From positions 6,191,008-6,255,007 of the forward strand of contig OX393569.1 in the NCBI GenBank assembly GCA_947652115.1: 64,000 nt of DNA, written 5' to 3'. The notes beneath the pieces are model-generated. The model made no database searches. It was not told the origin of the DNA and was given only the letters and a program-made list of their open reading frames with translations. A program made the translations under genes and the position numbers. This document shows, one piece after another, positions 46,258 to 58,008 of this stretch. The stretch is from Blastomussa wellsi. Taxonomy: Eukaryota > Cnidaria > Anthozoa > Scleractinia > Plerogyridae. Each line of letters opens with the position of its first letter. Positions within the stretch are counted from its first letter, which is position 1.

Positions 46258-46857
46258 ACTTTTAACAAGACTGCAAACGGTTTGATTTCACCCTTCATGA
46301 TATAAGCACTGGAGTGTCGTTGGGGTGGCGAACGTCAATTAAACCCACCTGTACCCAGGCACATCCCTCCAGTCATTACCCTTGCAAGTTTAACTCGGTG
46401 TATAAGGTAGCTGGTCAAAACTTTTATGCACACAGGACCCACCACTCCATGGAAAGACTGGTGGTACCTTTTCTAACTCCCTTCTCCACTATAAATATGT
46501 GGTAATAACAGTTAAAAAAGGTTTTCAATATCTTTGTGCAGTTTGCCTAACAGATAAGATAAGGTAAAATTCAAATGGAGCGGGTAGCAACGAGTATAAA
46601 AGAATTTATGTTTGCATATTTGCCTCCCACACTGGTGGAAAGCCTCTCTTATGTGAGACTGGCACGAAACTGAAAATTGTTTGGGTGAAAAAATGTTTGA
46701 CAGGGTAAAATTGCCTTCCTCGTAACTTTGTTTTTTGAGAACGCGAAAATCTGGGTCGGTCGAACGATCCTAAACGGCGATAAAAAAGGAGGGGATGGCC
46801 TAAGCTTCATACGCACAAATGATGAAGGTCTTGTCTCAAATTTTAAGGCTAATGTAG

Positions 46858-47119
46858 CCTATCAGGCAGGCCAGGAGCCTGGCCTAGTGGTGAGTGGCCC
46901 TGCCACTAAAACGGATTTGCCTTCGGTGATCCCGAATTCAACTCCTCCACGCATTGTAAATAGCCAATTGGCCGTCCTTCCAGTTGGGATTTTTAACAAC
47001 TTTCTGTTTCATTTACAATATTTGTTTACGTGTTTACAGTGTTCCCAATTAGCACAGTAATGCTAAATACATTGACACTTTATAAATAAAGTTATCATTA
47101 TATTGTTATTATATTATCA
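46858..47119 (+). mobile_element. Diverged SINE sharing its body with 29981-30246
   Basis: 'ggcctagtggtgagtggccc' forms a degenerate tRNA-like head. 'gaattcaactcctcc', 'tgtaaatagccaa', 'ccagttgggattttta' and 'tgtttacgtgtttaca' match the body of the other SINE. It ends in 'tataaataaagttatcatta' and AT repeats. Confidence 0.65.
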
Positions 47120-47371
47120 GGCTCATAAGACATGCTAAGATGGGTTGTGTCTTGTATAGCCTCCCAACCCCTAGTTAAGGCGGTTCACATGTTTTGACTA
47201 TTGTTTTCCTGTTTTATATCGTTTTGAGTTGTTTGTTGTTTTTGTCGTTCTTTGTTTGACGTCACTCTCCCCTCCCCTGCAAAAATGTGTAACGCTGGGG
47301 TTTGCATGTATTGTGGGAAGCCATGTGACTGCAAATAACTGCGAGTGCTGGAAACGAGCGAGAAAGTAAAC

Positions 47372-50300
47372 ATGGCTTCAGTGGCGGGACGCAGAAATTT
47401 TCGAAGAGTTTGTCGAACCTTCCACTGTAGAGAGGTAAGTTTGTTATTTGCCGTACCCGTTTTGAATGTAGGATTGTTCTGGAAGATCGAGGGAACATGT
47501 AACATTCAAATGAGATAATTTCCGGTCGTTGCTGGAAGGATACTTTAAACAACTTAGTTATTGATCAGAAAATGACGGAGATTTGGCAACCACCTTTCTG
47601 CTGGGGTGGAAATTAGGCGAGAACGTCTTGTTTAGTTTAAATTAGCGGTTTCACCGTTTGGTCATAAGAAATGGAATTAATGCTCGCGTTTAAATGCAAA
47701 ATGTTGAAAGCCAGGAATGGGCCTGATTATTGTGATCGCCTGCAGCCTAGTAGCCTGAGTGTACCCAGAAAAGCTACAAATAGAATATTGGATAAGTCGT
47801 TTACCTATATTTCAAAGAATAATTTCAAAAGATATGTCGTTCCTTGTTTCCCCAACAGCTGCAATCAGTTGAGGTATTTATATAGATAGATGCCACACCG
47901 TAATACGATGCTTTACGATGTAAAATACGATATTGTATGGGTTTTCAAACGGCGTTTAAATCAAATTAATTAAATCAAAACAAAGAAAGGTATCAAAACA
48001 CGCACTGAATCTTTTCTTGATTTAAGCCAGGTCTCCCCACACAAATTTCTGTTCTCACAAAATCCTCCAAAATCACACACTCGCTGATCTAAGATAGAGG
48101 GTACGGAACTACAAACCTATGTAGGCAAGAGGATTGTGCGGCGAAATTGTTTTGAAAACTATAGCATTTGGACAAAATGCAAAATGGAGTTTTGCACTGC
48201 CCTCAAGCCCATCACAGGAAACACCCTCCCTCTCCTTTTCTCCACCCTCCCTCCCTCCTCCCTCTCTCTCCACCCTCCCTCTCTCCTCCCTCTCCCTCTC
48301 TCACCCTCCCTCCCTCCTCCCGTTCTCTCCCCCCTTCCCTCCCCCTCACGTCCTCCTTCTCCTCCCTTGAAGGAACTCACTGAATTTCAGTGAGAGCCAA
48401 AAAGTAAATCGATGACGTATATAGACCTCATTTTTCGGCAGTTATGCCTTTAATCGCACAGGTGCCTCGCTTCGCAGTCTACGACTCGCGAAGGGAACTA
48501 TCAAAAGATAAAAATATAAAAAATTAAATGCAAGATTGGGAAAGACGGGCTCATCCTCGGTGTAAAAACCTGTGAAACTCACCTGTGACGTAAAACAAAG
48601 AGCGAACAAGACAACAAAGAACTCAAAACAATATAGAACAAGAAAACAGTAGCTCAAAAACAATGAAAAATGTCACAGGTTTTTACACCGAGGTAAACCC
48701 GAAAGACGTTAACTCTAATCTCACAGGAGTATGTGTTGTCATCCTTTGTTTTAGCCTCCTGTCGCTTTTGCCAGTGTCCAGTATTTGAATATTGTCAAAG
48801 CAGGTGAGTCCAAATCGTAGTTGGTACATACAACGCTAACATTAGCCTACAGAGCAGGCGTATTTATGATAATTTATTGGATGCGAGCGCTGAATTATTA
48901 CGGCCACTATCTTGGATGAGGAAACACGCAGAGGGCTGCAGCGAGTCAGCCTCGACAACAAGAGAACGACTCCAAGGCCAAATACGGGAGCAAAATTATC
49001 CAAAACTCGCACATCACGCCATTACTGTAGGCTACGATAAAATGCACCTCAGAAATAGTTTTATTTTTAAACTTTATGGGTCAATAGTTAAAAGCTTTAC
49101 TATCCCTGGACAGTTCAAAATTGTAACCGCTAGTGAACTATACAGGTTTTTTAAACAATGTATTTTCCGTGGCTTACATATGGGAGTTTTTGTCCACAAT
49201 CTATATTCGCGCTTGTTTCGTTGTCCTCGCGGCAAACATCGCGAAGACATACGCTTCGTTAAAATACCACTGATCTCCATGTTTGTTACTGATATTTTAT
49301 TCCTACGATTCCATATTTTTTTATATCTAAAAATAAGACTCAAATCAAACCTCCTTAAACCACACGACACCAGCAAAAGTATACAATATTCAAAACAAAC
49401 ATAAATATATCTTAATTTAAAATAAATACTCTTTTCGAAATAACTTATCAGAGATGAATAGAATGCAAATAGACCAATTCCGATATATTAATATTCTAAC
49501 ATGTCGCCGAGGCTTGGGGGAATAAAACAAAAGATTTTGCATCGAGGCTTAGAGATGAATAAATAATTTCTTTTGTTTTATTCCCCTAAGCCTCGGCGCC
49601 ATGTTGGAATTTTAATATATCGGAATTGGTCTATTGTTGGACCTTCCCCGCCCGCAAACTTCAGACAACATTAGCGTTTTCTGGTAGATAAAGACCGAAT
49701 GTAAGTCTTCATTTCCAAAAAGTTTTTTTTAGGAACATCAACTTTCTCGCTTGACGAAAACTTCAAATCGTCCGCCATTCGGGTTTGTTTGTGTGTCATG
49801 ACGTCACACGCGCGCTTCCCTGTTGACCAATAGCGTTTGAATCAATTAGACTCAGTGCCAGTACGTTTGAATGTAAAAACGAGAAAACTGGTCGCAAATT
49901 GATTGCTTCTAATTAGTGTCATTGCAGCTTCCTAATTAGATATATTATGAGCATGAAGCTAAATTAAGCATAGTTGAAAATTTAGTTAGCCATTCGTCTA
50001 CTTCGTCTGGAAAGAATTTGATTAGATATTTCAAGGTTGTCGTCCTTATAATCCATCCTCATCTTCGTTTCTTATTTTCAGTTTAAACTATTATATCGAG
50101 GACGTTAGGTGTTCGTCAATTTGATAGTAATTTCATAAGAAAAAAATAACTTCAAAACTTCTTGACATACCTCGTCAGCAGAAGACTATTAAATTGCTGC
50201 AGCACGCTCTGAGATTATAATTTAATAAAAATTTCCACATTTATAGTCTGTGCACGTGCTTACTCCATTTAACAATTACATTATGATACGGCTGCCAAAC

Positions 50301-53300
50301 TATAACATTACCGGTTTGGAAACATGGCCAGCTTTGTGTTTTTTTCTGTGCCTGTGGAGTTGTCTGTTAAAATTGTTACTATTGAGCTCTATAGCCATGT
50401 GGACCTGTTGTAGCCAGCGTTTCTTTTTAAAAGTCATTGCAACGTCCATGCTCTCCTTCGCCGCCTCGTGCATGTCTTGTCCAGTGATACTGCTGTACAG
50501 GCGAGTTGACTGCAGGCTCAGATCGTCGCTGGACGCGGCTCTCCGGCGCTGAGAAGCGGCGCTGTTAAGGGGTCTCGTTGTATACAAGGAACGGGTTCTC
50601 CGGCGATGTTTGTTGATAAGTACTCCATCGCTTTTTGAGCTCTTCGCAGATTTTAATTTCGTTTGAACATCGTCAGTTCTCAAATGATTCACAATCGTAT
50701 CATCTCCGTGAGTTTTAATTGGGGGTATTTTATCACTGTGTTTATCCTCTAGGTTATTTGTCTCCTCTCTTTCGGTGTTTTCGGGTTGATTGCGTCTCCT
50801 TCCCGAGCTCACGGTGACTTCTTGCGTGACAAAAAAGTCAAGTTTATTCCGGCTGTCCGAATCATCACAAATCTGAATATCTATAGTCTTGTCGCTTTTG
50901 TTTACACCGACCAAGCTGGTGTTTGTCGAAATCAGTGGCATGCTGTCACGTTGTTCTTTCCGCGATTCGCCAATAGCTTTTTTTTCCTTGTTTCCTTTGT
51001 GTGTTTGGCAGAAACACAAAATTTCATCGTTGTCTTTGTCGAAAGATTCCTTCCACCTGTACGCTTTGTACTGGTTCGTGAACGCACTACGTTTCTCTCG
51101 ATTCGCAATCTTAATTTGGAGTTTGTCCTTCATGGAGGTTTCAAGTTTCGAAATTTCGCCATGGTAACGCTGTGTCGAAACAGACGGTAGCAAGCAGTTC
51201 GCACAAGTCGATTGGTCCTGGTTCGATTCCTCGCTCGATTCGCTTGACCAATTCCCCGAATCAACTTTGTCGTCTTTTTCGCCGCTTCCATCGAGACTCT
51301 GAATCTCAACGCTTTCTGAAGAATTACCATATTTGTCTCCGGGTATTGATTTCAGCGAGGCACCTGCTATCGGCTTGTTTTTGACACTTTTGAGTGCCAA
51401 AGAAAGCTGTATTTTCGATTTGCCAGTTTGCGTATTTTCCCCAAAGCCGTCTACTTGCACTTTCTGCCCAACCACAGCGTTTCTATATGTTCTGTTTTCC
51501 ATAGCTAGTAGAAGGGGGTTAGGCGAATGCTTGTGAAACACGATTGCCCTATCCTTAGCACGCTCACACCATTTTCTTACGCGCGAGTATATCCCCAGTG
51601 TAAGACCAGACGTGCTTCTAGAGCGAAACTGCTCGGCAATAAGCAGCTTGAAACACTCAGTTTTCCTGTACCTCCGTGCGATGTTACACGGAGTCAGGCC
51701 GTTCGCGTCCTTGGCGAGGATACAAGCGTAGTTGTGATGAACGAACTTCTGTAAGCAGTTAAGGCTGCCGTGTTGGGCAGCCTCGTGAACTGGGGTTTTC
51801 AAGTGATCTGGATGGACTTCCTTGTTGCACCATTCGCGCACAGGGTGCTCTCCGACCGGCTCATCGCAGCGCGCACCACTCTTGATCAGTTGAGTAGCGA
51901 GTTGAGTGTAGTTGAAATGCGCCGCGATAAACAACGCGACGCGCAGTTGATACTTAAACACTAGAGGATCATCATGTATGCTTATCATGTGTTTCATGGT
52001 TGGGGTTAACTGACCCAGCGTTGCGGATTGCAAAAACGCGCCCCAGCCATTCCACGTCTCCAGACGAACAGTGTCTCCGTAATCAATGGAGTATTTCTTT
52101 AACGGATGGCAATCGTACATCTCCTTTCCCTCGCCAGTCACGAGACGGAAAACACTTACATGTAATCCTATTTTTTCTGTGATCATCGTCTTCAAACTAC
52201 CAACTTTCGTTTCCCACACATCAAACCATTCCGTAAATCTAAGAGTTTGGTTCGAGTGCGAACAGATAATATTGAGATACGTTTTAACGTTTTCTTGTAG
52301 TTCACATCTCAGCGTTGCGCCAGGTGGAATGCTAATGTCTGTAAATATCCAATCGTCCTCCATGTTCGATCCGGCGTAATTGATCGCCATAAGCATGTCG
52401 TTCTCGCCATCTTCGCTCTGTACCGTGTCCAAATCGAGTTTCTTTCGAAGCACATTCTTGATGTCACTTACAGTCTGGCCAACTTCTACGTCTAGCAAAT
52501 GCCTTTTACCATCAAACAACACAAAAACTCTCATGCTTTAGCTATTTGCTTGTGAAACTGACCCGATCCACATGAATATGCGATTCTCAATTGCCTGTTT
52601 CAAAGCGGGCAAACACGTCTGTATATCAAAATAGCGTTTTATCGCTAGGAAGCGACGGGTTAAAATGCTTTAGAACATTAATATTTCATTGAAGTGCAGC
52701 GAAGCTTGCCTTTGTGACGTGAAGGAGTTGATAAGCCGAAAGTGCTGTAATTAACAGCTTAAATAATTAACACGTACTGCGGACCAATCGCATGGGATTT
52801 AGTCAAATTTGAAGGTCTTTGTTGTCAAAGCGAGAAATGCAAATGAAGTATAGGAAGAAAGGAAGCCGAAATCTCTTACAACAAAAACAACATTATTACT
52901 GATTGTTTTAGGTGTTTATCGCGTTTATCGTACCCGCAGTTTTCGCTGAAGGAAACAAGATTTTTCAACGCTTTTCGGGGTGTGAAAGGATTGGCAAATT
53001 GTTTGTTTTTTTCGTTCAAACTTCGTGATCTGACATTTACTTAGCGGGAAGGGGCTTTAATTTTTGTCCACTCGAAGGCACAGCATGTTTCCGACGGCCC
53101 CGTTCAGCAGTACAAAAGGCGTGAAAAATTCGACTACAATAGATCGGTTCCAGTTCGTATTAGTGGCAAAAAAACTTCACAACAAAAGGGTCAATTAAGT
53201 TAGGGCTTTATTGACAACCATTGATTACAGCGTTTAACCAGACAAGGTCTACAGCCCGCGATATGAATTTGATTAAATATCGGCAAACTGCCTATCAAAA

Positions 53301-56300
53301 ATCCAATTCATGGTCTAGTTTGATGCGAGAGCGACACAGCTGAATTGCAGCCAACGAATAATTCCCTTCTTTTATTGCCTAAGGCGGGTCTAAGGCAGGT
53401 TTGAAAATATTGACTTTGGAATGTACCTCACGCAATGATTTACAATGCAAATTTAGAAATGTTTGGTTCCCGCTTACCTGATTTATTATGCTTCTCAGGT
53501 ACATAAGACAACCGCTGACACACTGCTAGTTATGACCTTGGATGGCGGGAAATGAGAAATGCTGTTCGCGGCTTTGAGTGCATGTGGGTTAATATGCTCT
53601 CGAGTGAATTTGTGATACGCAATAAAAATCGTGAAAGAGTTCGAGAGAAAATTGTCTAAGAGAAAATTGACCTAAAGGCACAATAGGAAACGCTCGCATA
53701 GACAATGCCCCATGTATTTAAATAATTTAAGGAATTATTAATGAATAATCAAATGTGGATACCACAATCCGTTAAACTGGGACAAAATTCTTTGCTTCAC
53801 GTTATTAAATCCACCGTGAGCCATGTCTGTTGTTTGGAAATCTTATAACTGGAATAATTTCACCCTGCTAGCACAACCTGTCAAAATTGATGTATCAACT
53901 TTTCTGTTGCCAAAAGAGCAATCTACTGGAAGACCTGGAACACATTAGCTTAGCCTGAAAGATCGGGGACTGGGGTGAAAAATCACGAGTAAGGCTGGTG
54001 AGAGACGCGGGGCTTGCGAGGCGCCGTGAACGCTAGACTTGGGTGAGAGCTAAACCGCGCTTTGTGCGTCCCAAATCGCGCGTCACGCAGTCCTAAGGAG
54101 AGAAAAACAAGAAAAAGCTGAAACTGTTTTTTGTCTAGAAGCACAAACATTATCGTTTCATTCATTCTGCAGCCTTCATAATGATGACTGAATCAAATCA
54201 AATTTAGAATATGACGATCTAGAACCGAGATGGTTAGGGGAAAAATCAAAGTGATGGTTTACATTATAGGCCAATTTATTTAAATTCTAACCTGGATAGA
54301 AGGCTTTGTAGGATAAAACACAAGAAATCACATCGGAGTTGAGTGATGGATAAATGTTTCTCTTCTGTTTATCCCCACCCTTGGAGGCAAGGCAGAAATT
54401 TGATCTACCGAAGTTTGTCTTGATGTTTGTTCTGTTCTATTAACTAGTAGTTCTCAAGGAGAAGTTGAGTGCTGCCTCTCTAGTCTGGTAAGGTTAAGCA
54501 ATAGCATGTGCGTTTGTATCAAAAGATTTGAAACATGAAAGATCGCTATTGTCAAAAGTTTTGTTAAGCCGTATACCATTTCCGGTTCCCGTTCTGGAAT
54601 GCATGCCTAAGCTTCTGTCTACTTCCAAAAGCTTGGCTACTTGGCTGTCGTTTGAAGTTCACCATAAATGTAACCTAGGTGATTAACCTAGATGAAGTTG
54701 AAGACATAATCAGGTATTGTCTAAATTAGGGTTTTGAATCAATATTTCTACTGGTGGTACTTACACGTCATGTTAATTAGCGCAGTTTGGTCTTTGTAGT
54801 AGTAAATTGTAGTATTGATATACAAACTAAACTCTTTTTATGAATTTATGGTTCAATTTTTGAGCTAATTTTAACAAATACGAGAAACCAATAACTAAAA
54901 AAAACATGGACAGATATAATCTCAACTAAGCGTACATTCAGATAACACGCGATGATTTTGAAATTCATCTAGTTCAGTAAACTTTAAAACATGCCAATAG
55001 CAGTACCATTTTCATCGGGTATTCCCAGGCAGTTTCTTGCGTATGAATCAATTAGATAAAAGGAATCTGATTTTTTATAACAGCCATCACATAACCATTA
55101 AGAACTAATATTGCATTTGGACTATTACTGATAGGCTGTTTCTCGATCCGAACCATCGAACGTACCAAACTTCTCGAATCCTGTCAAGAATATATGTGCT
55201 GCCCACGCTAATTCTCCGGCAGCAATTAGCTAGAGAAATTCTTCAAAGTTCGGGAATTTTCATCACGTCATGAGCGTGGGACAAAGAAAAAATCTCAGTA
55301 CCCGACGGGTGTTGTCCGTCTTACGGAGTCGAAGATGGCCGACGGGTATCGAACCCAGGCCACGACCTCCCAAACACTGGGCGGGCGCTCAAGCTACGGA
55401 GGGACGATATAGCAGCTCTCGTAAGGTCTCACATGAATGACTCGCAACCTTGCGTGGAAACAATGAAACAAACAACAGGAGCACTGCCCCTAGTCCGTAA
55501 AACAATTATATCAACTGCTACACGAGGAGGACGAGAGCTGCTAACTCATGGTGAGTAAAACCATTTTGTAGGTTCATTGATGTGGCACGAGTTTACAGTA
55601 GATTTCCGAGTTCTCCTTTCCCTCCGTTTGAAAACGAGTCTAAGTGCGAAACCATTCATATCAAAATGAGTTTGCTGTGCATGAAAATGAAGGTCAAACT
55701 CGTTTTCGTATGAATGGTTTCGCACTTAGACTCAAAAAGAGAACTCGGAAATGGCCTATTAACTAAACGCCATACCGCCTCCGAAAGAGAAGTGATTGAG
55801 TGACAATGCATCTTGGTTTCCAGTAATTTATTTATTCTTAGCTGCCCTGCAGTTTCACAAGAAATAATGTCAGGTTGGAAATTTAATTTACTCAAATAAA
55901 TATTTTTATAATTGTTTATAAATAACCATCCTCGGAGACCCAGGGGCTGTTAGTTGGGGGTTTACAAGTAAGGCTTTTCCCAGGGGCTGTTAGTTGGGGG
56001 TTACAAGTAAAGCTTTTCCCAGGGACTGATTATGAGGCTGTTAGTTGGGGGTTTACAAGTAAGGCTTTTGCCGCCTTGTAAACCCCGAACTAACAGCCCC
56101 TGGGAAAAGCCTTACTTGTAAACCCCCAACTAACAGCCCCTGGGTCTTCGAGGATGATAAATAACATACTAACGGTAATTTCAAATATTTATTTAACTAG
56201 TACTTTAACATCTTTGTAATTTTTTAATTAATTTATGATTTAGGTAACTGAGAAAAAATAAAGTTAACAAATTAAAAAAGCTGAAAAACAAACAAATAAA

Positions 56301-56699
56301 AGCAGAAGTGGATGCCAAATAATTAAAATTTCTTCCGTAGAAACAAAAGAAAAAACAACCGGAACACCAATAAAAAAACTAAAAAATAACACACAAGAGT
56401 ATTTTGGATCTGACAAGAACGACAGTCGAGAGTTGAGTCAACAATTATTCTCATTTTGGCTCGTTATCCTTCGGGAGAACAGTAGAATAGTTGCCCCAAT
56501 TTGATTGATGTGGCATATAAACACCGCTCACTCATTGGACTGCGTACTGAGTACGTTGTCCATCACGACCGACAGCTTAGAGGTATTTTTGGAGGAAAAA
56601 GTAACTCTAAACCGGTTCAGAGTTGGCGAGAATGCACTAGTTGCTTTTGAAAAGGCTTGGAAAGAGAAAAAAGCTTCAATTCCAGATGGCTTTTTATGA
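47372..56699 (+). CDS. Tentative gene for a 76-aa basic protein
   Basis: Model: exons 47372-47434, 48755-48803 and 56581-56699; 231 nt including the stop, all joins in phase (0, then 1). Seen: an ATG exon reading MASVAGRRNFRRVCRTFHCR ends in a strong GAG|GTAAGT. A short exon follows (PPVAFASVQYLNIVKA), then a last exon with RFRVGENALVAFEKAWKEKK and a stop after DGFL. The Arg-rich, acid-free start could be a mitochondrial presequence, which is inference only. I recognise no family. AATAAA occurs about 350 bases after the stop. The second intron is 7.8 kb and contains the antisense ANKUB1 gene. Each join has only splice-site and phase support, so the exons may belong to different genes. Confidence 0.4.
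48221..48365. repeat. Polypyrimidine (CCCTCTC)n tract
   Basis: About 145 bases contain almost only C and T on the plus strand, with recurrent CCCTCC and CTCTCTC. All open frames through it are low-complexity Pro/Ser/Leu artefacts. It lies in the first intron of the 76-aa gene model. Confidence 0.9.
48555..48693. mobile_element. MITE with CCTCGGTGTAAAAACC ends
   Basis: CCTCGGTGTAAAAACCTGTG is exactly inverted at the right end. The interior is A-rich and non-coding. The right end lies 62 bp upstream of the small second exon of the 76-aa gene model. Confidence 0.85.
49468..49635. mobile_element. Foldback element, about 168 bp
   Basis: AATAGACCAATTCCGATATA is mirrored at the right end, and the stem continues with 'cgccgaggcttgggggaata' against 'tattcccctaagcctcggcg'. 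The internal turn is AT-rich. A more decayed relative seems to lie near 54270-54400. Confidence 0.85.
50300..52534 (-). CDS. ANKUB1: ANKUB1 homologue (ubiquitin-like and ankyrin protein), intronless
   Basis: One frame of 744 aa from an ATG. Seen: two ubiquitin-like halves at about 1-80 (MRVFVLFDGKRHLLDVEVGQ) and 85-160 (SVFRLVTGEGKEMYD, then GDTVRLETWNGW). An ankyrin-like region follows at about 195-305 (LRVALFIAAHFNY, TPVHEAAQHGSLNCLQKF, NGLTPCNIARRYRK), then VGQKVQVDGF near 385. A long polar, probably disordered region comes next, and near the C-terminus KKKRWLQQVHMAIELN. Known: the MRxF start, MYDC-type motif, WNGW/WDGW, VxVDGF and WLQQ motifs in this order are those of ANKUB1, whose function is poorly defined. 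The vertebrate gene is split by introns; this one is not, so retroposition or intron loss is inferred. It lies antisense within the second intron of the 76-aa gene model. Confidence 0.88.
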   Translation of the reverse strand: MRVFVLFDGKRHLLDVEVGQTVSDIKNVLRKKLDLDTVQSEDGENDMLMAINYAGSNMEDDWIFTDISIPPGATLRCELQENVKTYLNIICSHSNQTLRFTEWFDVWETKVGSLKTMITEKIGLHVSVFRLVTGEGKEMYDCHPLKKYSIDYGDTVRLETWNGWGAFLQSATLGQLTPTMKHMISIHDDPLVFKYQLRVALFIAAHFNYTQLATQLIKSGARCDEPVGEHPVREWCNKEVHPDHLKTPVHEAAQHGSLNCLQKFVHHNYACILAKDANGLTPCNIARRYRKTECFKLLIAEQFRSRSTSGLTLGIYSRVRKWCERAKDRAIVFHKHSPNPLLLAMENRTYRNAVVGQKVQVDGFGENTQTGKSKIQLSLALKSVKNKPIAGASLKSIPGDKYGNSSESVEIQSLDGSGEKDDKVDSGNWSSESSEESNQDQSTCANCLLPSVSTQRYHGEISKLETSMKDKLQIKIANREKRSAFTNQYKAYRWKESFDKDNDEILCFCQTHKGNKEKKAIGESRKEQRDSMPLISTNTSLVGVNKSDKTIDIQICDDSDSRNKLDFFVTQEVTVSSGRRRNQPENTEREETNNLEDKHSDKIPPIKTHGDDTIVNHLRTDDVQTKLKSAKSSKSDGVLINKHRRRTRSLYTTRPLNSAASQRRRAASSDDLSLQSTRLYSSITGQDMHEAAKESMDVAMTFKKKRWLQQVHMAIELNSNNFNRQLHRHRKKHKAGHVSKPVML
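52535..55262. other. Spacer upstream of ANKUB1
   Basis: No exon could be supported on either strand. The first few hundred bases should hold the ANKUB1 promoter, but no core motif stands out. A GC-richer patch at 53980-54100 has repeat-like character, and 54270-54420 resembles a decayed copy of the foldback at 49468-49635. The rest is AT-rich sequence in which I see nothing. Confidence 0.45.
55263..55415 (-). mobile_element. tRNA-derived SINE (minus strand)
   Basis: Read on the minus strand, 'cgtccctccgtagcttgagc' is A-box-like and 'tgggttcgatacccgtcgg' is B-box and T-arm. These are followed by 'gacggacaacacccgtcggg' and an ending 'ctttgtcccacgctcatgac'. The body after the tRNA head marks it as a SINE rather than a tRNA gene. 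Confidence 0.7.
55411..55542. mobile_element. MITE family B, copy 3
   Basis: AGCAGCTCTCGTAAGGTC at the left pairs with ACGAGAGCTGCT at the right. 'aaacaaacaacaggagca' and 'cccctagtccg' are shared with the copies at 12976-13070 and 19884-20021. It abuts or slightly overlaps the neighbouring SINE head. Confidence 0.75.
55603..55750. repeat. Foldback hairpin of about 148 bp
   Basis: 'tttccgagttctc' on the left mirrors 'gagaactcggaaa' on the right. The inner stem is 'gagtctaagtgcgaaaccat' against 'atggtttcgcacttagactc'. It has no coding content. Confidence 0.8.
55927..56156. repeat. Tandem and inverted array of 'ggggctgttagttggggg'
   Basis: Three forward units of CAGGGGCTGTTAGTTGGGGG with 'tttacaagtaaggcttttcc' linkers are followed by two reversed units. 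The outermost 'catcctcgg' and 'cgaggatg' are also inverted, so the whole block can fold on itself. It is non-coding. Confidence 0.85.
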
Positions 56700-57836
56700 T
56701 TGAGTCAAAAGTCTACTTGCGTGGGCACTTGTGTCCCATACGACCGGAAGAGAATTCTCTTCAATCCCTGCTCCAGGGCGTCCAATGAGAACAATTTTAA
56801 CTCGCTACAACCCTCATCGACTCTCGTTCTGGTCTTTCTATATTCTTCTCAGATTTATCAAGGCTTAAAACAAAACAAAAAGAAATATTTCTTTAAAATT
56901 CTCTTTTGATCCCGGTCTCCTTCTCGATCAAAAATTAAGTAATATATTAAGACGGAATCCATCAGGAAGTCGAGTAATATTTAGTTAAGTTGGACAAAAA
57001 TCGAGTTCCAGAATAATTTAAATCATATTGCGTTATTTTCTACCCTTAATAAAAGGTAAAGATGTAAGTAATTATCCGTGATAACACCGAAAACAATTTC
57101 TTATCAGAGCCCGAGAAAATGAATTTTAAAGATCACAACCTACAGGCAAAATCTTGCGTGTAGTCATTTTGTAAAATCGTCTTTAAGCGATTCCGTGGAA
57201 TTAGTGGAACTTCGAAATTTGTTTTAGATGTTTGGTATTGTTAGAAAAGATTTCTTTTGATACGATATTTAAAGCAGCAACACAAACATTTGCAATAAGG
57301 TGTAAATAATTTTGGTACAACAATTTCTTATCAGAGCCTGAGAAAATGAATTTCAAAGTTCGCAAGCTATAGGCAAAATCTCACATCATTTGAGCGATTC
57401 AGTGGAATTCAGTGGAACTTCAAAATTTGTTTTCGGTGTTTGGTGTTGTTAGAAAAGATTTATCTTGATAAGATATTTGAAGCAGTAACACAAAAGCTTG
57501 CAATAAGGTGTAAATAATTTTGGGTTATTATTTTGTCCAATAAATACTCGTAGTTCTGGCGGATTCCGTCTTGACGCTGGGGTCATTGTTGCTAAAAGCG
57601 TCCTTGTAACGGATGCGAAGGACACCTTAATTCTTGTCTGAATTTTGAGTAAGCGAGCAGAGAGCTACTTACTTAACAAATTAAAGGGCTCTTTTAAAGA
57701 TGATCAAGAAAGCATGCTCTCTATATAGTTTCTATAGATGAAGCTCCCTGAGTCGGGGTTTTCGAAATCAACATAACGGTACACCAGATTTACAGTGAGG
57801 ACACTCGAAACGTGAACACTTGACATTTATTTTTAC

Positions 57837-58008
57837 CATAGGCGTACGGGCCGGGGCCGGGGGGGGGGGGGCTGCAGGCCCCCCAAATTTTGGGCAACTC
57901 AGATTTTTTGGGCAGCACAAGAAAATTTGGGCAAGGCAACTTGGGAGAATTCTTTTTGGGCAAATGGTTCACCGACCCCCCTGGCAAAAAAAATCCCGTA
58001 CGCCTATG
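57837..58008. mobile_element. MITE with CATAGGCGTACGGG ends
   Basis: CATAGGCGTACGGG at the left is exactly inverted at the right (CCCGTACGCCTATG). The interior has a long G run, a matching C run, and 'ttttgggca' repeated four times. It is non-coding. Confidence 0.85.

Noticed and set aside
48136..48393. Several overlapping Pro/Ser/Leu-rich frames on both strands
   Set aside because: All are produced by a CT-rich low-complexity tract.
48877..49404. A 175-codon plus-strand open frame
   Set aside because: It has no ATG at its nominal start, its second half is AT-rich with no recognisable domain, and its upstream acceptor-like AG does not give an open phase with the neighbouring exon. Probably a chance frame or a decayed repeat.
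50786..51190. Plus-strand frames opposite ANKUB1
   Set aside because: They mirror the long conserved minus-strand frame and have no domain or codon evidence of their own.
56072..56156. Terminator-type hairpin
   Set aside because: It is part of a larger inverted array in a eukaryotic spacer; intrinsic bacterial terminators are not relevant here.
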